A stretch of 64,000 nt of DNA from Polynucleobacter paneuropaeus (GCF_003261235.1 NZ_CP030085.1:718929-782928); one strand, 5' to 3'. Counted from the first letter of the stretch, positions 40,527-49,653 are shown. The notes: generated from the sequence alone by a model not told the origin. Translations and numbers: made by a program.

Positions 40527-41516
40527 ATGCAATCGACATCCTCCACATTAGGTCTACCGAGCGCTAAGGCGGTTCAAGTTGCCCGTAGACAGCGTATCCA
40601 AGATTTTCTTTTCCACGCCATCACCCAATTCTTCTCGATGTTGGTGTTATTTGTTTTGGCCGGAATTATCGGATCTCTATTGATTAATGCATGGCCAGCC
40701 TTGAAGACCTTCGGCCCAGGATTTTTCTTGGATGACGAGTGGGATATTGTTAATGACCAGTTTGGCGGTTTAATTTCGATTTATGGAACCTTGGTTTCAT
40801 CGATCATTGCTTTGGCAATTGCTGTACCCCTGAGTTTTGGTATCGCCGTCTTTTTGACGGAGATGTGTCCAGACTTTCTAAAGCGTCCTTTAGGAACAGC
40901 GGTTGAGCTTTTGGCTGCAGTGCCATCCATTATTTACGGTATGTTTGGTTTGTTCGTGTTCGCCCCGATTTTTGGTGACTATATTGAACCTGCTCTTCAA
41001 GCCACTATCGGCAAGATTCCCCTGATCGGCATTCTTTTCTCAGGCCCAACCAACGGCATTGGTATGTTGTGCGCTGGCTTGATTTTAGCCATGATGATTT
41101 TGCCCTTCATTGCTTCTGTGATGCGTGACGTATTTGAGATCGTTCCCCCAGTGTTGAAAGAGTCGGCCTATGGCATTGGCTGCACTCGCTGGGAAGTGGT
41201 GACTCGAATTGTTTTACCTTATACCCAAGCGGGCGTAGTGGGTGGCGTCATGCTCGGTCTCGGTAGAGCGCTTGGTGAGACCATGGCGGTTACTTTCGTG
41301 ATTGGTAATGCGAGTCGTATCTCTCCATCTTTATTTGCTCCCGGTAGCTCAATTGCTTCGACCTTGGCTAATCAATTCGGTGAGGCAGACGCGGGATTGC
41401 ATTTCTCATCATTGTTCGCCTTAGGTTTGGCGCTCTTTTTTATTACTTTTGTGGTTTTAGCTTTGGCTAAATGGATGTTGCTTCGGATGGAAAAAGCCAA
41501 AGGAGTGAAATCATGA
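40527..41516 (+). CDS. pstC: Phosphate ABC transporter permease PstC
   Basis: A 329-residue inner-membrane permease with six TM segments and the EAA loop ([21 protein letters not shown]). N-terminal extension is cytoplasmic and basic. Begins after the terminator; its stop overlaps pstA by ATGA. Confidence 0.95.
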   Translation: MQSTSSTLGLPSAKAVQVARRQRIQDFLFHAITQFFSMLVLFVLAGIIGSLLINAWPALKTFGPGFFLDDEWDIVNDQFGGLISIYGTLVSSIIALAIAVPLSFGIAVFLTEMCPDFLKRPLGTAVELLAAVPSIIYGMFGLFVFAPIFGDYIEPALQATIGKIPLIGILFSGPTNGIGMLCAGLILAMMILPFIASVMRDVFEIVPPVLKESAYGIGCTRWEVVTRIVLPYTQAGVVGGVMLGLGRALGETMAVTFVIGNASRISPSLFAPGSSIASTLANQFGEADAGLHFSSLFALGLALFFITFVVLALAKWMLLRMEKAKGVKS

Positions 41517-42379
41517 GTCAAATCGCAAACATTAATCAAGCCGTTTTTGCTCGTCGTCAGCGGGCTAATAAAATTGGTCTTGCCTTGTCTATGCTCGCCA
41601 TGACTTTGGGTATGGTTTTCTTGATTTGGATTTTGGCAACGCTATTTATTAAAGGTTTTGCTGCAGTGAATCTGAATATGTTCACAATGAGTACACCAGC
41701 GCCAGGCTCTGACAACGGTGGCTTGGCAAATGCCATCGTTGGTAGCTTGATGTTGATTGCGTCTTGTACTTTAATTAGTACTCCAGTCGGCGTGCTTGCA
41801 GGTCTCTATCTTTCTGAGTATGGCGACCGCAGTAAGATTGCAGCGGTTACCCGCTTTGTGACCGATATTATGTTGTCGGCACCTTCGATTGTGATTGGCT
41901 TGTTTGTATACGCATTATTTGTGGCCCAAGTAAAGCACTTCTCAGGTTGGGCTGGCACGATTGCTCTGGCCTTGATCGCTGTTCCAGTGGTGGTTCGCAC
42001 TACCGAGAATATGTTGCGTTTGGTCCCTGGTAGTCTGCGTGAAGCTGCTTATGCTCTGGGAACGCCAAAGTGGAAAGTCGCTTTTTATGTCACCCTAAGA
42101 GCGGCCAAAAGCGGCATCATGACCGGTATCTTGTTGGCTCTTGCCCGCGTGAGCGGTGAGACAGCGCCATTGTTGTTTACTGCATTGAATAATCAGTTCT
42201 TCTCTACCAATATGAATGCGCCGATGGCGAACTTGCCAGTGGTGATTTTCCAATTTGCAATGAGTCCTTATGACAACTGGGTTGACCTCGCCTGGGGAGG
42301 CTCTTTACTCATTACGTTTGCAGTGTTGGGCTTGAACATCCTTGCCCGTGTGGTATTCCGTGAGAAAGCACAAGGATGA
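41513..42379 (+). CDS. pstA: Phosphate ABC transporter permease PstA
   Basis: About 288 residues from ATG 41513, which overlaps the pstC stop (ATGA). Six TM permease with the EAA loop [21 protein letters not shown], and [15 protein letters not shown]. Forms the membrane channel with PstC. Ends ATGA, overlapping pstB. Confidence 0.95.
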   Translation: MSQIANINQAVFARRQRANKIGLALSMLAMTLGMVFLIWILATLFIKGFAAVNLNMFTMSTPAPGSDNGGLANAIVGSLMLIASCTLISTPVGVLAGLYLSEYGDRSKIAAVTRFVTDIMLSAPSIVIGLFVYALFVAQVKHFSGWAGTIALALIAVPVVVRTTENMLRLVPGSLREAAYALGTPKWKVAFYVTLRAAKSGIMTGILLALARVSGETAPLLFTALNNQFFSTNMNAPMANLPVVIFQFAMSPYDNWVDLAWGGSLLITFAVLGLNILARVVFREKAQG

Positions 42380-43233
42380 GTGATATGAAAACAATGTTCA
42401 ACTTAAATAAGATTGATAGTGAAGGCTTGGGGAGTAAATCGAATATGAATACAGAAAATAATTCGCAATCTAGTGATGCAGTCAATGCGCTAGAAATCCG
42501 GAATCTCAACTTTTACTATGGTTCTTTTAAAGGCCTAAAAGATATCAATATGAATATCGAAGAGGGCAAAGTGACCGCCTTCATCGGACCTTCTGGCTGC
42601 GGCAAATCCACTTTGCTCCGCACTATGAACCGCATGTATGACCTCTATCCAGGTCAACGCGCTGAAGGTGAGATCAATTTCTACGGCAACAATATTCTGA
42701 CTCCAGGTCAAGATCTGAACTTGTTGCGCTCCCGCATTGGCATGGTTTTCCAAAAACCAACCCCATTCCCAATGTCCATTTACGAGAATATTGCCTTTGG
42801 TGTGCGTTTATATGAAAACCTCAACCGCTCTGAGATGGACGAGCGGGTAGAGTGGGCTTTGAACAAAGCGGCTTTGTGGACCGAAGCGAAAGATAAGCTT
42901 AATCAAAGCGGCTTATCCCTATCTGGTGGTCAGCAACAGCGTCTCTGTATCGCCCGCGGCGTGGCCGTGAAGCCTTCCGTCATTTTGCTCGATGAACCTA
43001 CTTCTGCTTTGGATCCGATTTCTACCGGCAAAATCGAAGAGTTGATTTCTGAGTTGAAAAACGAGTACACCATTGCGATTGTGACCCACAATATGCAACA
43101 GGCGGCCCGTGTATCCGATTACACTGCCTATATGTACCTTGGCAGCTTAATTGAGTTTGGTAAGACAGATGAGTTGTTTATCAAGCCTAAGCGCAAAGAA
43201 ACAGAAGACTATATTACCGGTCGCTTTGGTTAA
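42376..43233 (+). CDS. pstB: Phosphate ABC transporter ATPase
   Basis: A 285-residue ABC ATPase. Walker [18 protein letters not shown], PstB-type Q-loop and [16 protein letters not shown], signature [14 protein letters not shown], Walker [15 protein letters not shown]. The first about 35 residues, rich in Asn and Ser, precede the core and a second in-frame ATG (MNTENNSQ) could also be used. Ends 12 bp before phoU's likely start. Confidence 0.96.
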   Translation: MSDMKTMFNLNKIDSEGLGSKSNMNTENNSQSSDAVNALEIRNLNFYYGSFKGLKDINMNIEEGKVTAFIGPSGCGKSTLLRTMNRMYDLYPGQRAEGEINFYGNNILTPGQDLNLLRSRIGMVFQKPTPFPMSIYENIAFGVRLYENLNRSEMDERVEWALNKAALWTEAKDKLNQSGLSLSGGQQQRLCIARGVAVKPSVILLDEPTSALDPISTGKIEELISELKNEYTIAIVTHNMQQAARVSDYTAYMYLGSLIEFGKTDELFIKPKRKETEDYITGRFG

Positions 43234-43245
43234 TTGGAGATGAGC

Positions 43246-43953
43246 ATGCCAGATAAACACCTTTCGTCACAGTTTGACGCCGATTTAAATTCCTTGTCCA
43301 GTCGCCTCCTTGAGATGGGTGGCTTAGTAGAGTCTCAAATTGCTACTGCAATGCGCGCTTTTACCCAAATGGATATCGAGACTTGTAATGTCGTAATCGA
43401 GAATGAAAAGCTCGTCAATGATTTAGAGATCCAGATTGATTCTGCTTGTACTGAATTGATTGCCCGTCGCCAGCCGATTGCCCGTGACTTACGTTTGGTT
43501 ATGGCAGTATCCAAAGCCATCACCAATCTCGAGCGTGCCGGTGATGAAGCTGAGCGTGTTGCTAAGCGCACTAAGCGCTTAATTGAGGCTGGTGCAGCCC
43601 ATAACATCAATGTTTCAGAAATTCGTTTATCTGGTCAGATGGCGATCTCACTATTGCGCCGTAGCCTGGATGCCTTTGCTCGCCTCGATACGATTGCTGC
43701 TGCTGAGGTTGTTGATGAAGACCGCCTCATTGATGAAGAGTTCAGAGGCTTTGTACGCAAACTGATTACCTACATGATGGAAGATCCCCATACGATTACA
43801 ACTGGGCTGGATATGCTAACGATTGCTAAGGCGATTGAGCGCATTGGCGATCATGCTAAGAACATTGCCGAGTTTGTGATTTATATCGTCAAGGGTGATG
43901 ACGTGCGCCATATCCCGCATGCGGATTTGGTAAGAGCGGCTACTAAAGAGTAA
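43246..43953 (+). CDS. phoU: Phosphate-signalling complex regulator PhoU
   Basis: About 235 residues from ATG 43246, which has GGAG 6 nt upstream (an ATG at 43240 and a TTG at 43234 are in frame). All-alpha double PhoU repeat with acidic metal-site motifs (ERAGDEAERVAK and ERIGDHAKNIAEF). It links Pst to PhoR and keeps the Pho response off when phosphate is ample. Confidence 0.95.
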   Translation: MPDKHLSSQFDADLNSLSSRLLEMGGLVESQIATAMRAFTQMDIETCNVVIENEKLVNDLEIQIDSACTELIARRQPIARDLRLVMAVSKAITNLERAGDEAERVAKRTKRLIEAGAAHNINVSEIRLSGQMAISLLRRSLDAFARLDTIAAAEVVDEDRLIDEEFRGFVRKLITYMMEDPHTITTGLDMLTIAKAIERIGDHAKNIAEFVIYIVKGDDVRHIPHADLVRAATKE

Positions 43954-43977
43954 GTAAACTTCAATACGGAGCCTTTG

Positions 43978-44691
43978 ATGACTCACCGCATACTGATTGT
44001 TGAGGATGAGCCTTCTATCGCAGAGTTGATTGCGGTGAATTTGTCCCATGCTGGTTATGAAGTAGAAAAAGCGATGCAAACGGATCTTGCCATGAATGCG
44101 ATGCGCGAGAGTCTGCCTAGCCTGATTGTTTTGGATTGGATGTTGCCTGGCAAATCGGGTGTGCAGTTTGCAAAAGAGTTGCGCGCCAATGAGCGGACTC
44201 GCTCACTACCGATTTTGATGCTCACCGCCAAGAGCGAAGAGGCTGATAAGGTGATGGGCCTAGATGCAGGCGCTGATGACTATGTGACTAAGCCTTTTTC
44301 TCCTAAGGAGTTAGTTGCTCGCGTAAAGGCTTTATTGCGTCGTCAGTCTCCCGTTCAAGATACTGGACCATTGAGTGTGGGCCCCTTAAAGCTGAATCCG
44401 ATTTCCCATCGGGTTTTAGCAGTCAGACCCAATGCCGAATCTAAGCCTATTCCCCTTGGCCCAACTGAATACCGATTACTACAGTTCTTCATGGCTAATC
44501 CAGAGCGCGTGCATTCTCGTGCGAATCTCTTGGATAAAGTTTGGGGTAGTGAGGTGTATATCGAGGAACGAACTGTAGACGTTCATATCAAGCGTCTAAG
44601 GGCTGCTTTGGCCCCCCTGGACTGTGACCGCTTCATTGAAACGGTGCGGGGCAGTGGCTACCGCATAACCAAGACCCCAACTGAAACCTAA
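43978..44691 (+). CDS. phoB: Phosphate regulon response regulator PhoB
   Basis: About 237 residues from ATG 43978. OmpR-type: receiver with phospho-Asp in IVLDWMLPGKSGVQF, Lys in VTKPFSPKELVARV, and a C-terminal winged helix (GPTEYRLLQFFMANPERVHSR, RTVDVHIKRLRAAL, VRGSGYRIT). Binds the Pho boxes reported here. Followed by a terminator, so phoR has its own short gap. Confidence 0.96.
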   Translation: MTHRILIVEDEPSIAELIAVNLSHAGYEVEKAMQTDLAMNAMRESLPSLIVLDWMLPGKSGVQFAKELRANERTRSLPILMLTAKSEEADKVMGLDAGADDYVTKPFSPKELVARVKALLRRQSPVQDTGPLSVGPLKLNPISHRVLAVRPNAESKPIPLGPTEYRLLQFFMANPERVHSRANLLDKVWGSEVYIEERTVDVHIKRLRAALAPLDCDRFIETVRGSGYRITKTPTET

Positions 44692-44713
44692 ATTCCATTT
44701 GTGAGCCCAATTT

Positions 44714-44734
44714 AGCCCTTTTTAGGGCTTTTTT
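44714..44734 (+). terminator. Intrinsic terminator between phoB and phoR
   Basis: 6-bp stem AGCCCT / AGGGCT with a TTTT loop and a T-run to 44734. It would reduce phoR relative to phoB. Confidence 0.75.
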
Positions 44735-44757
44735 GTGGGATGCAATAAGATTGCAGC

Positions 44758-46089
44758 ATGTTCTCTGCTTTCTCTCGATTTAGCCTCTTACTGGCCCTAG
44801 CCGTCATAGCCGCCTATGTGGCCTTAATTCATTGGGGGCCTTATTTCGGTATCGCTGCAGCAATAGTTGTCCTCTCGATTCCGCTGATCTACTCCTATAT
44901 CAATCTGAGTCGCTTAGGTAAATACCTTGCTGCCGATAACCTGGAAAATATGCCGCTTCCTAGTGGATTTTGGGAGGAGGTCTTCTTTAGGCTGCAACGG
45001 CTTGTGCAAAATCTGAAGTCTCGAGCCCAAGCAATTGATCAGCAACACAACCGATTTATTGAGGCTTTTCAGGCATCCCCTAACGGCATCGTGATGCTCG
45101 ATGATGAAGATCAAATCGAATGGTGTAATTCTTTAGCAGAGTCATTCTTCGGTCTGAATTTTCGCCGCGATGCTCGTCAGCGCATTAACTTTCTGTTGAG
45201 AAGGCCTGAGTTTATTCAGTATCTGGGTAAGCGACAGTTTGAGGAGTCCATCATTATTGAAAGAATGGGCCCCGATAGTAATTTAAGTTTATTGATCCAG
45301 GCTTTCCCTTATGGAGAGAAGCGGCATCTACTGCTGATACAAGATGTAACTGATTTACAAAAAGCAGATGCCATGCGGCGTGATTTCGTAGCCAACGTAT
45401 CGCATGAGATGAGAACACCGATTACCGTATTGATGGGCTTTCTAGAAACGGTCCAATCGATTGAACTTGATAAGCCGCAACAAGATCACTACTTTGACTT
45501 GATGATGCTGCAAGCACAGCGCATGAAGAGCTTAGTTGAGGACCTCTTAACTCTAGCTAATCTCGAAGCCAATGCGATTCCAGCTTCGACTCAAGTAGTG
45601 CAACTCAATACCTTGATGGCATTGATTAAGAATGATGCTGAAGCACTCTCGCAGGGTAGTCATGGCTTTAGCTTTGAGCAAAAGACGACTCAAAATCTCT
45701 TTGGTGATGAGCGCGAATTACTTTCTGCATTTAGTAATCTGGTATCCAATGCTATTCGCTACACACCGAATGGCGGCTCAATTACTGCATGTTGGGGATT
45801 AAATGAACAGGGACAAGGTGAGTTTTCGGTAACCGACACAGGCCCCGGAATAGCTTCAGAACATTTACCACGATTAACTGAGCGTTTCTATCGAGTCGAT
45901 CGTAGTCGTTCACGTGATACTGGCGGTACGGGATTGGGCTTAGCGATTGTCAAGCACATTGCTAATCGACATCAAGCACAGCTTTTAATTGAAAGTACAC
46001 CAGGCAAGGGCAGTACGTTTACTTTACGCTTCCCTAAGGACCGGGTTGCTAATACTGAGACAGATTTATTCTCAGCAATTGAAGCCTAA
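44758..46089 (+). CDS. phoR: Phosphate regulon sensor histidine kinase PhoR
   Basis: A 443-residue membrane kinase: two N-terminal TM segments (about residues 5-48), a short linker, a PAS domain (FIEAFQASPNGIVMLDDED), then HisKA with the phospho-His in NVSHEMRTPITVLMGFLE and HATPase_c with N box NLVSNAIRYTPNGG and G boxes DTGPGIA and GGTGLGLAIVKHI. No large periplasmic domain, as in E. coli PhoR, which senses via Pst/PhoU. Confidence 0.95.
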   Translation: MFSAFSRFSLLLALAVIAAYVALIHWGPYFGIAAAIVVLSIPLIYSYINLSRLGKYLAADNLENMPLPSGFWEEVFFRLQRLVQNLKSRAQAIDQQHNRFIEAFQASPNGIVMLDDEDQIEWCNSLAESFFGLNFRRDARQRINFLLRRPEFIQYLGKRQFEESIIIERMGPDSNLSLLIQAFPYGEKRHLLLIQDVTDLQKADAMRRDFVANVSHEMRTPITVLMGFLETVQSIELDKPQQDHYFDLMMLQAQRMKSLVEDLLTLANLEANAIPASTQVVQLNTLMALIKNDAEALSQGSHGFSFEQKTTQNLFGDERELLSAFSNLVSNAIRYTPNGGSITACWGLNEQGQGEFSVTDTGPGIASEHLPRLTERFYRVDRSRSRDTGGTGLGLAIVKHIANRHQAQLLIESTPGKGSTFTLRFPKDRVANTETDLFSAIEA

Positions 46090-46097
46090 TCTCAGAC

Positions 46098-46298
46098 TTA
46101 GTCCTTCTTTTTCTTTTTCTTTTTCTTGGATTCTTTTGCAAGCTTCTCAGGCTTGCCATTGGCGTAAAGACACCAGACTTTGATTTCTTCGAGCAATTCA
46201 ACCAAATCCTCATAGGAGAGTTGCTTGAAATCTACCAGGCTGATAGCCCCAGATTCTTGCAGCTGTCTGACTGCGTCTTCGTACTTATATTGGCTCAT
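46098..46298 (-). CDS. Small acidic-then-polylysine protein, unknown
   Basis: A 66-residue protein from ATG 46298 (MSQYKYEDAVRQLQESG). The body is helical and acidic (SYEDLVELLEEIKVW), and the tail is a run of nine lysines before a final Asp. An upstream ATG (MLIQF) is also open. Convergent with phoR, 8 bp from its stop. I do not recognise the family. A polylysine C-terminus suggests nucleic-acid, membrane or polyphosphate contact, which is inference only. Confidence 0.6.
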   Translation of the reverse strand: MSQYKYEDAVRQLQESGAISLVDFKQLSYEDLVELLEEIKVWCLYANGKPEKLAKESKKKKKKKKD

Positions 46299-46361
46299 AA
46301 ATTGGATAAGCAAAAGCTGTCTTGATTAAGGATGTGCAGATCCTATCAAACTAATATGACA

Positions 46362-46404
46362 AAAACCCAATTTTTGACCTAGAAAGCCTAAAAATCGGGG
46401 TTTT
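46362..46404 (-). terminator. Terminator-like hairpin at the end of mgtC-like gene
   Basis: Arms AAAACCCAATTTTT (46362-46375) and AAAAATCGGGGTTTT (46390-46404) pair imperfectly across a 14-nt loop; on the minus strand the second arm ends in a T-run. It overlaps the mgtC-like stop codon. Confidence 0.55.
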
Positions 46405-46891
46405 TAGGTAAATCATCGTCTTTATCTACCGTAATTTCGGAGCTTCGTTTGATGCCCGTTAAACGACTGGTTAAGCGTTCGAAAGGGCCTCCTAAGAGGA
46501 GGGCGATCAAAATTGCACCAAGGGCTAACAAGCCTATGGCAAATTGGCCCGCCCCAAAGGTGGCGCCAATCAATGCGCAAGACCAAATGCTGGCTGCGGT
46601 GGTGAGACCATGAATCTTGCCAGAGCTACCGCCTTGGATGATGACCCCGGCTCCCAAAAACCCTAGGCCGGTAATTAAGCCCTGTAGAACGCGACTAACG
46701 CCTTGGCTATCAAAATTGGGGAGTGCTGTTATCAGAATGATGGCAGTTGCAGCACCAATAGAAACCAGGGCGTGCGTGCGCATGCCGGCGGATTTATGAT
46801 GCATCCAGCGATTGAGCCCTAGCACGCTCCCTACGATTAAGGCTAAGCCTAAGCGAAGAACATAGTCCCAAGAAAAATCCCAATGTGCCAT
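46388..46891 (-). CDS. MgtC/SapB family membrane protein
   Basis: A 167-residue protein with four or five hydrophobic segments and the family core LRLGLALIVGSVLGLNRW, SAGMRTHALVSIGAA and GLGFLGAGVIIQGG. It lacks the C-terminal ACT-like domain of Salmonella MgtC (about 230 aa), so it is the short form. MgtC proteins are tied to magnesium and phosphate homeostasis and to F-type ATPase control; the Pho neighbourhood suits that, but the role here is unproven. Confidence 0.85.
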   Translation of the reverse strand: MAHWDFSWDYVLRLGLALIVGSVLGLNRWMHHKSAGMRTHALVSIGAATAIILITALPNFDSQGVSRVLQGLITGLGFLGAGVIIQGGSSGKIHGLTTAASIWSCALIGATFGAGQFAIGLLALGAILIALLLGGPFERLTSRLTGIKRSSEITVDKDDDLPKNPDF

Positions 46892-46978
46892 TTTCTTCCC
46901 CGTCTAAAGTGTCGATTGAATATCGGTCAAATTGAGTTTAGCTTAAGTTAATTGCTAACTTTACCGATTAAGACAGTC

Positions 46979-47027
46979 GAGTCATCAAAGTGCCATGCTC
47001 ATGTCATGGTAAGTGATCAGACTTAAT
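46979..47027 (+). promoter_or_regulatory. Pho-box-like repeats upstream of small ORF
   Basis: Three 7-mers at exact 11-bp steps: GAGTCAT (46979), GTGCCAT (46990) and ATGTCAT (47001), matching CTGTCAT at 5, 5 and 6 positions. A weak -10-like CTTAAT follows at 47022-47027. Oriented to the right, toward the 30-codon ORF at 47055. Confidence 0.5.
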
Positions 47028-47054
47028 ACCAGTTAAACCCAGCAGGAGATTGTG

Positions 47055-47147
47055 ATGAAAAAAATGATCTTGAAGTACTGGCAAGCTTGGTATGAGGCCC
47101 GCGTCAATTACGCTAACCGTTTTTTGCATCATCGCTTAGGTAGTTAA
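47055..47147 (+). CDS. Putative 30-residue basic/aromatic peptide
   Basis: An ORF starting MKKMILKYWQAW and ending HHRLGS, with an AGGAG ribosome site at 47042-47046, 8 nt upstream. It is rich in aromatic (Trp, Tyr, Phe) and basic residues; helical and possibly membrane-surface or protein-binding. The Pho-box-like repeats at 46979 precede it. Too short for ORF callers. Unknown family; real coding status rests on the ribosome site, context and lack of alternatives in that 260-bp gap. Confidence 0.5.
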   Translation: MKKMILKYWQAWYEARVNYANRFLHHRLGS

Positions 47148-47155
47148 GCTTCAAA

Positions 47156-48115
47156 TTAAGGGTTCAAGTTTTCTTGAACCAAAAGGGGTCTGAAGCTAAA
47201 GGGGCTTGACTTGCTGTCGTCGACTGTAACTTCTACAGCCTGCACTTCGTCTGCCCCCATGACTTCGAGGCGATACACATTTTCTAGTACTCGTCTCTTG
47301 CTATCAAGAAGCGGTTGATCAATTTTAAGGCGATGGCTATCTCCATGAATCAACAAAATGGGCAGGGTAGTTTTTTCTGCATAAGATCGGAACTGATTGA
47401 GCGTATCCACAAAGCCACTGTTCATGCTGTTGACTTCGCCAGGTGGGGAGTAAAACATGTCCGCCTGGAATGCAAACACAATGCCAGCAGAATTTTTCTT
47501 TTGCGCTAACTGAAAAGCATATTCAATCCAGGCTAAATTAGCAGCGTTACGTTCAAGATACTCTTGGGTCGATGCGGGAGTTCTTTCATAATTATTGTTA
47601 GAGCCAGGAATATGAAGGCTCACGAATACAAATTTTCCCTTCAACCAAAGTGAGTTCTCTACAAACTTAGCGAACTGGGGCATGACATCGGCTTGGCGGG
47701 TCAGGCTGATACGACGTTTACCAAAACTATTTTGATCGACAAACTGTGTTTTACGAATCCGTTCGAGTCGCTCGATGGGGTCATAGCCACCTGCTAAGGT
47801 ACGATGGCAATCGGTCCACTCGTTATCGCCGATGCTGTAAATCAGCGGCGCATCAAAGGAGTTGAAATAGCGCGTGGTTTTTTCCATATACTCATCGCTA
47901 CACGGTGTGTCACCCGACTTGGTATCGCCCACAAAAATACTGAATGCAGGTTTATCTGCATTAATAGCCTTGATTAGTCGCTCATAGCGAACCAAGTCCT
48001 TGGGGAGGGAATAGGGCATATCACCCAGGGCAATAAAGCGAGTGGATTCTGCATGGGCTCCAAAAGCCAAAACAAGCAGGGATAGAAGGATGATTTTGGA
48101 GTGGCTAGTGCGCAT
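47156..48115 (-). CDS. Secreted calcineurin-like metallophosphatase
   Basis: A 319-residue protein with a signal peptide (MRTSHSKIILLSLLVLAFGA, cut near AHA-ES). Metallophosphoesterase motifs: FIALGDMPYS, IFVGDTKSGD, SIGDNEWTDC and LLIHGDSHRL. Predicted periplasmic hydrolase of a phosphate ester. In this phosphate-response island it may release phosphate, but substrate is unknown. Convergent with the 30-codon ORF. Confidence 0.75.
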   Translation of the reverse strand: MRTSHSKIILLSLLVLAFGAHAESTRFIALGDMPYSLPKDLVRYERLIKAINADKPAFSIFVGDTKSGDTPCSDEYMEKTTRYFNSFDAPLIYSIGDNEWTDCHRTLAGGYDPIERLERIRKTQFVDQNSFGKRRISLTRQADVMPQFAKFVENSLWLKGKFVFVSLHIPGSNNNYERTPASTQEYLERNAANLAWIEYAFQLAQKKNSAGIVFAFQADMFYSPPGEVNSMNSGFVDTLNQFRSYAEKTTLPILLIHGDSHRLKIDQPLLDSKRRVLENVYRLEVMGADEVQAVEVTVDDSKSSPFSFRPLLVQENLNP

Positions 48116-48184
48116 ACGGAAATCCTATTGAAGATATAGCGTTACCATAATGCAATCTCAGGGCTTTTGCAGTAATTGTCTTGC

Positions 48185-48218
48185 TTGTCATGCAACTGTC
48201 ACGCTAGCCATTTACATT
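48185..48218 (+). promoter_or_regulatory. Strong Pho box with -10 in intergenic region
   Basis: TTGTCAT-GCAA-CTGTCAC (48185-48202; 12 to 13 of 14 to consensus) then TACATT at 48213-48218, 10 nt after the second repeat, the same geometry as at pstS. It fires to the right, away from the metallophosphatase. About 55 bp later a strong terminator stops it. Confidence 0.75.
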
Positions 48219-48224
48219 GAATCA

Positions 48225-48296
48225 GTCGGGCAGTCGGCTGCTCGGCACATGCTTGTTCCTATGCAATTTTGCCCAGAGAGATCTGGGCATTTTTTT
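48225..48296 (+). ncRNA. Candidate PhoB-controlled small RNA (about 70 nt)
   Basis: Transcription from the Pho box promoter is predicted to start near 48225 and end at the terminator 48271-48296. The span has no good ORF, contains the direct repeat AGTCGG twice (48224 and 48232) with a small GCAG/CTGC hairpin, and ends in a perfect stem-loop with a T-run, as Hfq-type sRNAs do. Alternatively it is the leader and attenuator of the SRPBCC gene at 48323. Confidence 0.45.
48271..48296 (+). terminator. Intrinsic terminator of short intergenic transcript
   Basis: Perfect 7-bp stem GCCCAGA / TCTGGGC, loop GAGA, then ATTTTTTT. No plus-strand protein gene ends within a kilobase upstream of it except the 30-codon ORF, so it must serve an RNA starting in this gap. 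Confidence 0.85.
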
Positions 48297-48322
48297 AATC
48301 TGTTGAATCGTAAAGTGGCCGA

Positions 48323-48913
48323 ATGAAACCTTTGCCGTCTGGATTGTTTATTGCAGCGACTCTGATTACCTTCGGGTGGTCTCAATTTGCTACAGCACAA
48401 ACTACTCCTCCCGATTTTGATTTGAAGGTGTCAGTACAAAAGGCGGGCGATGCCTTTCAAGTCAACGCAAGCTTTCTGATACCCGCAACCGAATGCCAAA
48501 CCTACACAATGCTGACAGATTACGAAAGCGCAGCCAAGATTCCTGGCATCAAAAAGTCGGTTGTGATTAGCCGAGAGGCCAATAAAGTGCGGGTCGAACG
48601 GGATGTGAAAGAGCGAATCCTGTTTTTCCCAATTAATCTGCATTCGATTGTGGAGTACGAAGAGACCCCCACGAATTTGCTGACCTTTCACCAAATTTCA
48701 GGAGATGTAGAGTACTACCGAGGCACTTGGAAGATCCAACCTGAAGAGGGCAGTGCAAGATTGCAGTACCAAAGCGAGTTCGCGATTGATACCTTGATTC
48801 CATCCTTCGTAGCGCAATATTTTATTAAAAACAATATCCGCAGTCGCTTTGAAGCCATGGCGACTAACTTTTCCCGCAAGAAAGAAACGCTCGGGCAGCT
48901 AGCCTGTAATTAA
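48323..48913 (+). CDS. SRPBCC (START/polyketide-cyclase-like) exported protein
   Basis: A 196-residue protein with an N-terminal signal (cut near ATAQ). The rest resembles the SRPBCC/coenzyme Q-binding type fold: TDYESAAKIPGIKKSVVISRE, RVERDVKERILFFPINLHSIVEYEE. A C-terminal amphipathic helix (RSRFEAMATNFSRKK) follows. Likely a periplasmic or outer-membrane lipid- or hydrophobe-binding protein; function unknown. It begins 27 bp after the terminator. Confidence 0.65.
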   Translation: MKPLPSGLFIAATLITFGWSQFATAQTTPPDFDLKVSVQKAGDAFQVNASFLIPATECQTYTMLTDYESAAKIPGIKKSVVISREANKVRVERDVKERILFFPINLHSIVEYEETPTNLLTFHQISGDVEYYRGTWKIQPEEGSARLQYQSEFAIDTLIPSFVAQYFIKNNIRSRFEAMATNFSRKKETLGQLACN

Positions 48914-48966
48914 TCTGAAATATGCTCTTTGTACGATCCGATGAATCAATTAAAAAAGGGGGCGTC

Positions 48967-49149
48967 ATGGATCAGTCAGGTGAGTCAATCCTCAATCAGG
49001 AGCTAGAAAAACATGATGCTCTATTGGGTGTTGCTGGTCTGGACGTCAAAGAACAAATGCTGCAGGCTCGATCCCAATCCCTTAAAGAGAAGCTCGTTTC
49101 TTTTTTGGTAGATAGTCGTTATGCTTTGAAGCTTGACGAAATCATTTAA
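48967..49149 (+). CDS. Small hypothetical protein
   Basis: A 60-residue helical acidic protein from ATG 48967 (MDQSGESILNQELEKH), preceded by a GGGGG-rich ribosome site; the frame opens earlier at ATG 48922 but that has none. No domain recognised. It lies 12 bp before the arsenate reductase and is likely cotranscribed. Confidence 0.5.
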   Translation: MDQSGESILNQELEKHDALLGVAGLDVKEQMLQARSQSLKEKLVSFLVDSRYALKLDEII

Positions 49150-49161
49150 TCATCACAGTCT

Positions 49162-49653
49162 ATGAAAAACTATAACGTCCTGTTTTTATGTACTGGCAAC
49201 TCATCCCGTTCTATTTTGGGTGAGGCCCTTACTACTACACTTAGTCACGGTCAGTTTATTGGGTACTCCGCGGGTTCAAAACCCATGGGAACCGTTAATC
49301 CAATTGCGCTTCTGCTAGTCAAAGAGATGGGTTATCCCCTCAATCTATTACGTAGCAAAAGCTGGGATGAGTACGGCAGAGAAGGTGCCCCCCATATGGA
49401 TTTCATCATCACGGTGTGTGATGAAGCTGCTGGAGAAGAATGCCCATATTGGCCCGGTCATCCTTCCACGGCGCATTGGGGTTTTCCTGACCCCTCAAAA
49501 GTTGCGGGTCATGAAGCCCAGCTGCAAGCCTTTAGAAAGGTGGAAATGGGTCTGCGTAACCGAATCGAGCATTTAATTAATTTGCCGGTCGACAAGCTTG
49601 ATCATCTCGAGATCAAAGATCACCTGCATCGTATTCATCAGCAGTTTCAATAA
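49162..49653 (+). CDS. arsC: Arsenate reductase, LMW-phosphatase type
   Basis: A 163-residue LMW-PTP fold protein. The P-loop CTGNSSRS (Cys 10 x5 Arg) and the later Cys in VCDEAAGEECPYWPG, with Asp in DPSKV, fit thioredoxin/glutaredoxin-coupled ArsC rather than a plain phosphatase. It reduces arsenate, a phosphate mimic that enters through the Pst system, which explains the setting. A tyrosine-phosphatase role remains possible. No arsenite pump is in the window. Confidence 0.75.
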   Translation: MKNYNVLFLCTGNSSRSILGEALTTTLSHGQFIGYSAGSKPMGTVNPIALLLVKEMGYPLNLLRSKSWDEYGREGAPHMDFIITVCDEAAGEECPYWPGHPSTAHWGFPDPSKVAGHEAQLQAFRKVEMGLRNRIEHLINLPVDKLDHLEIKDHLHRIHQQFQ

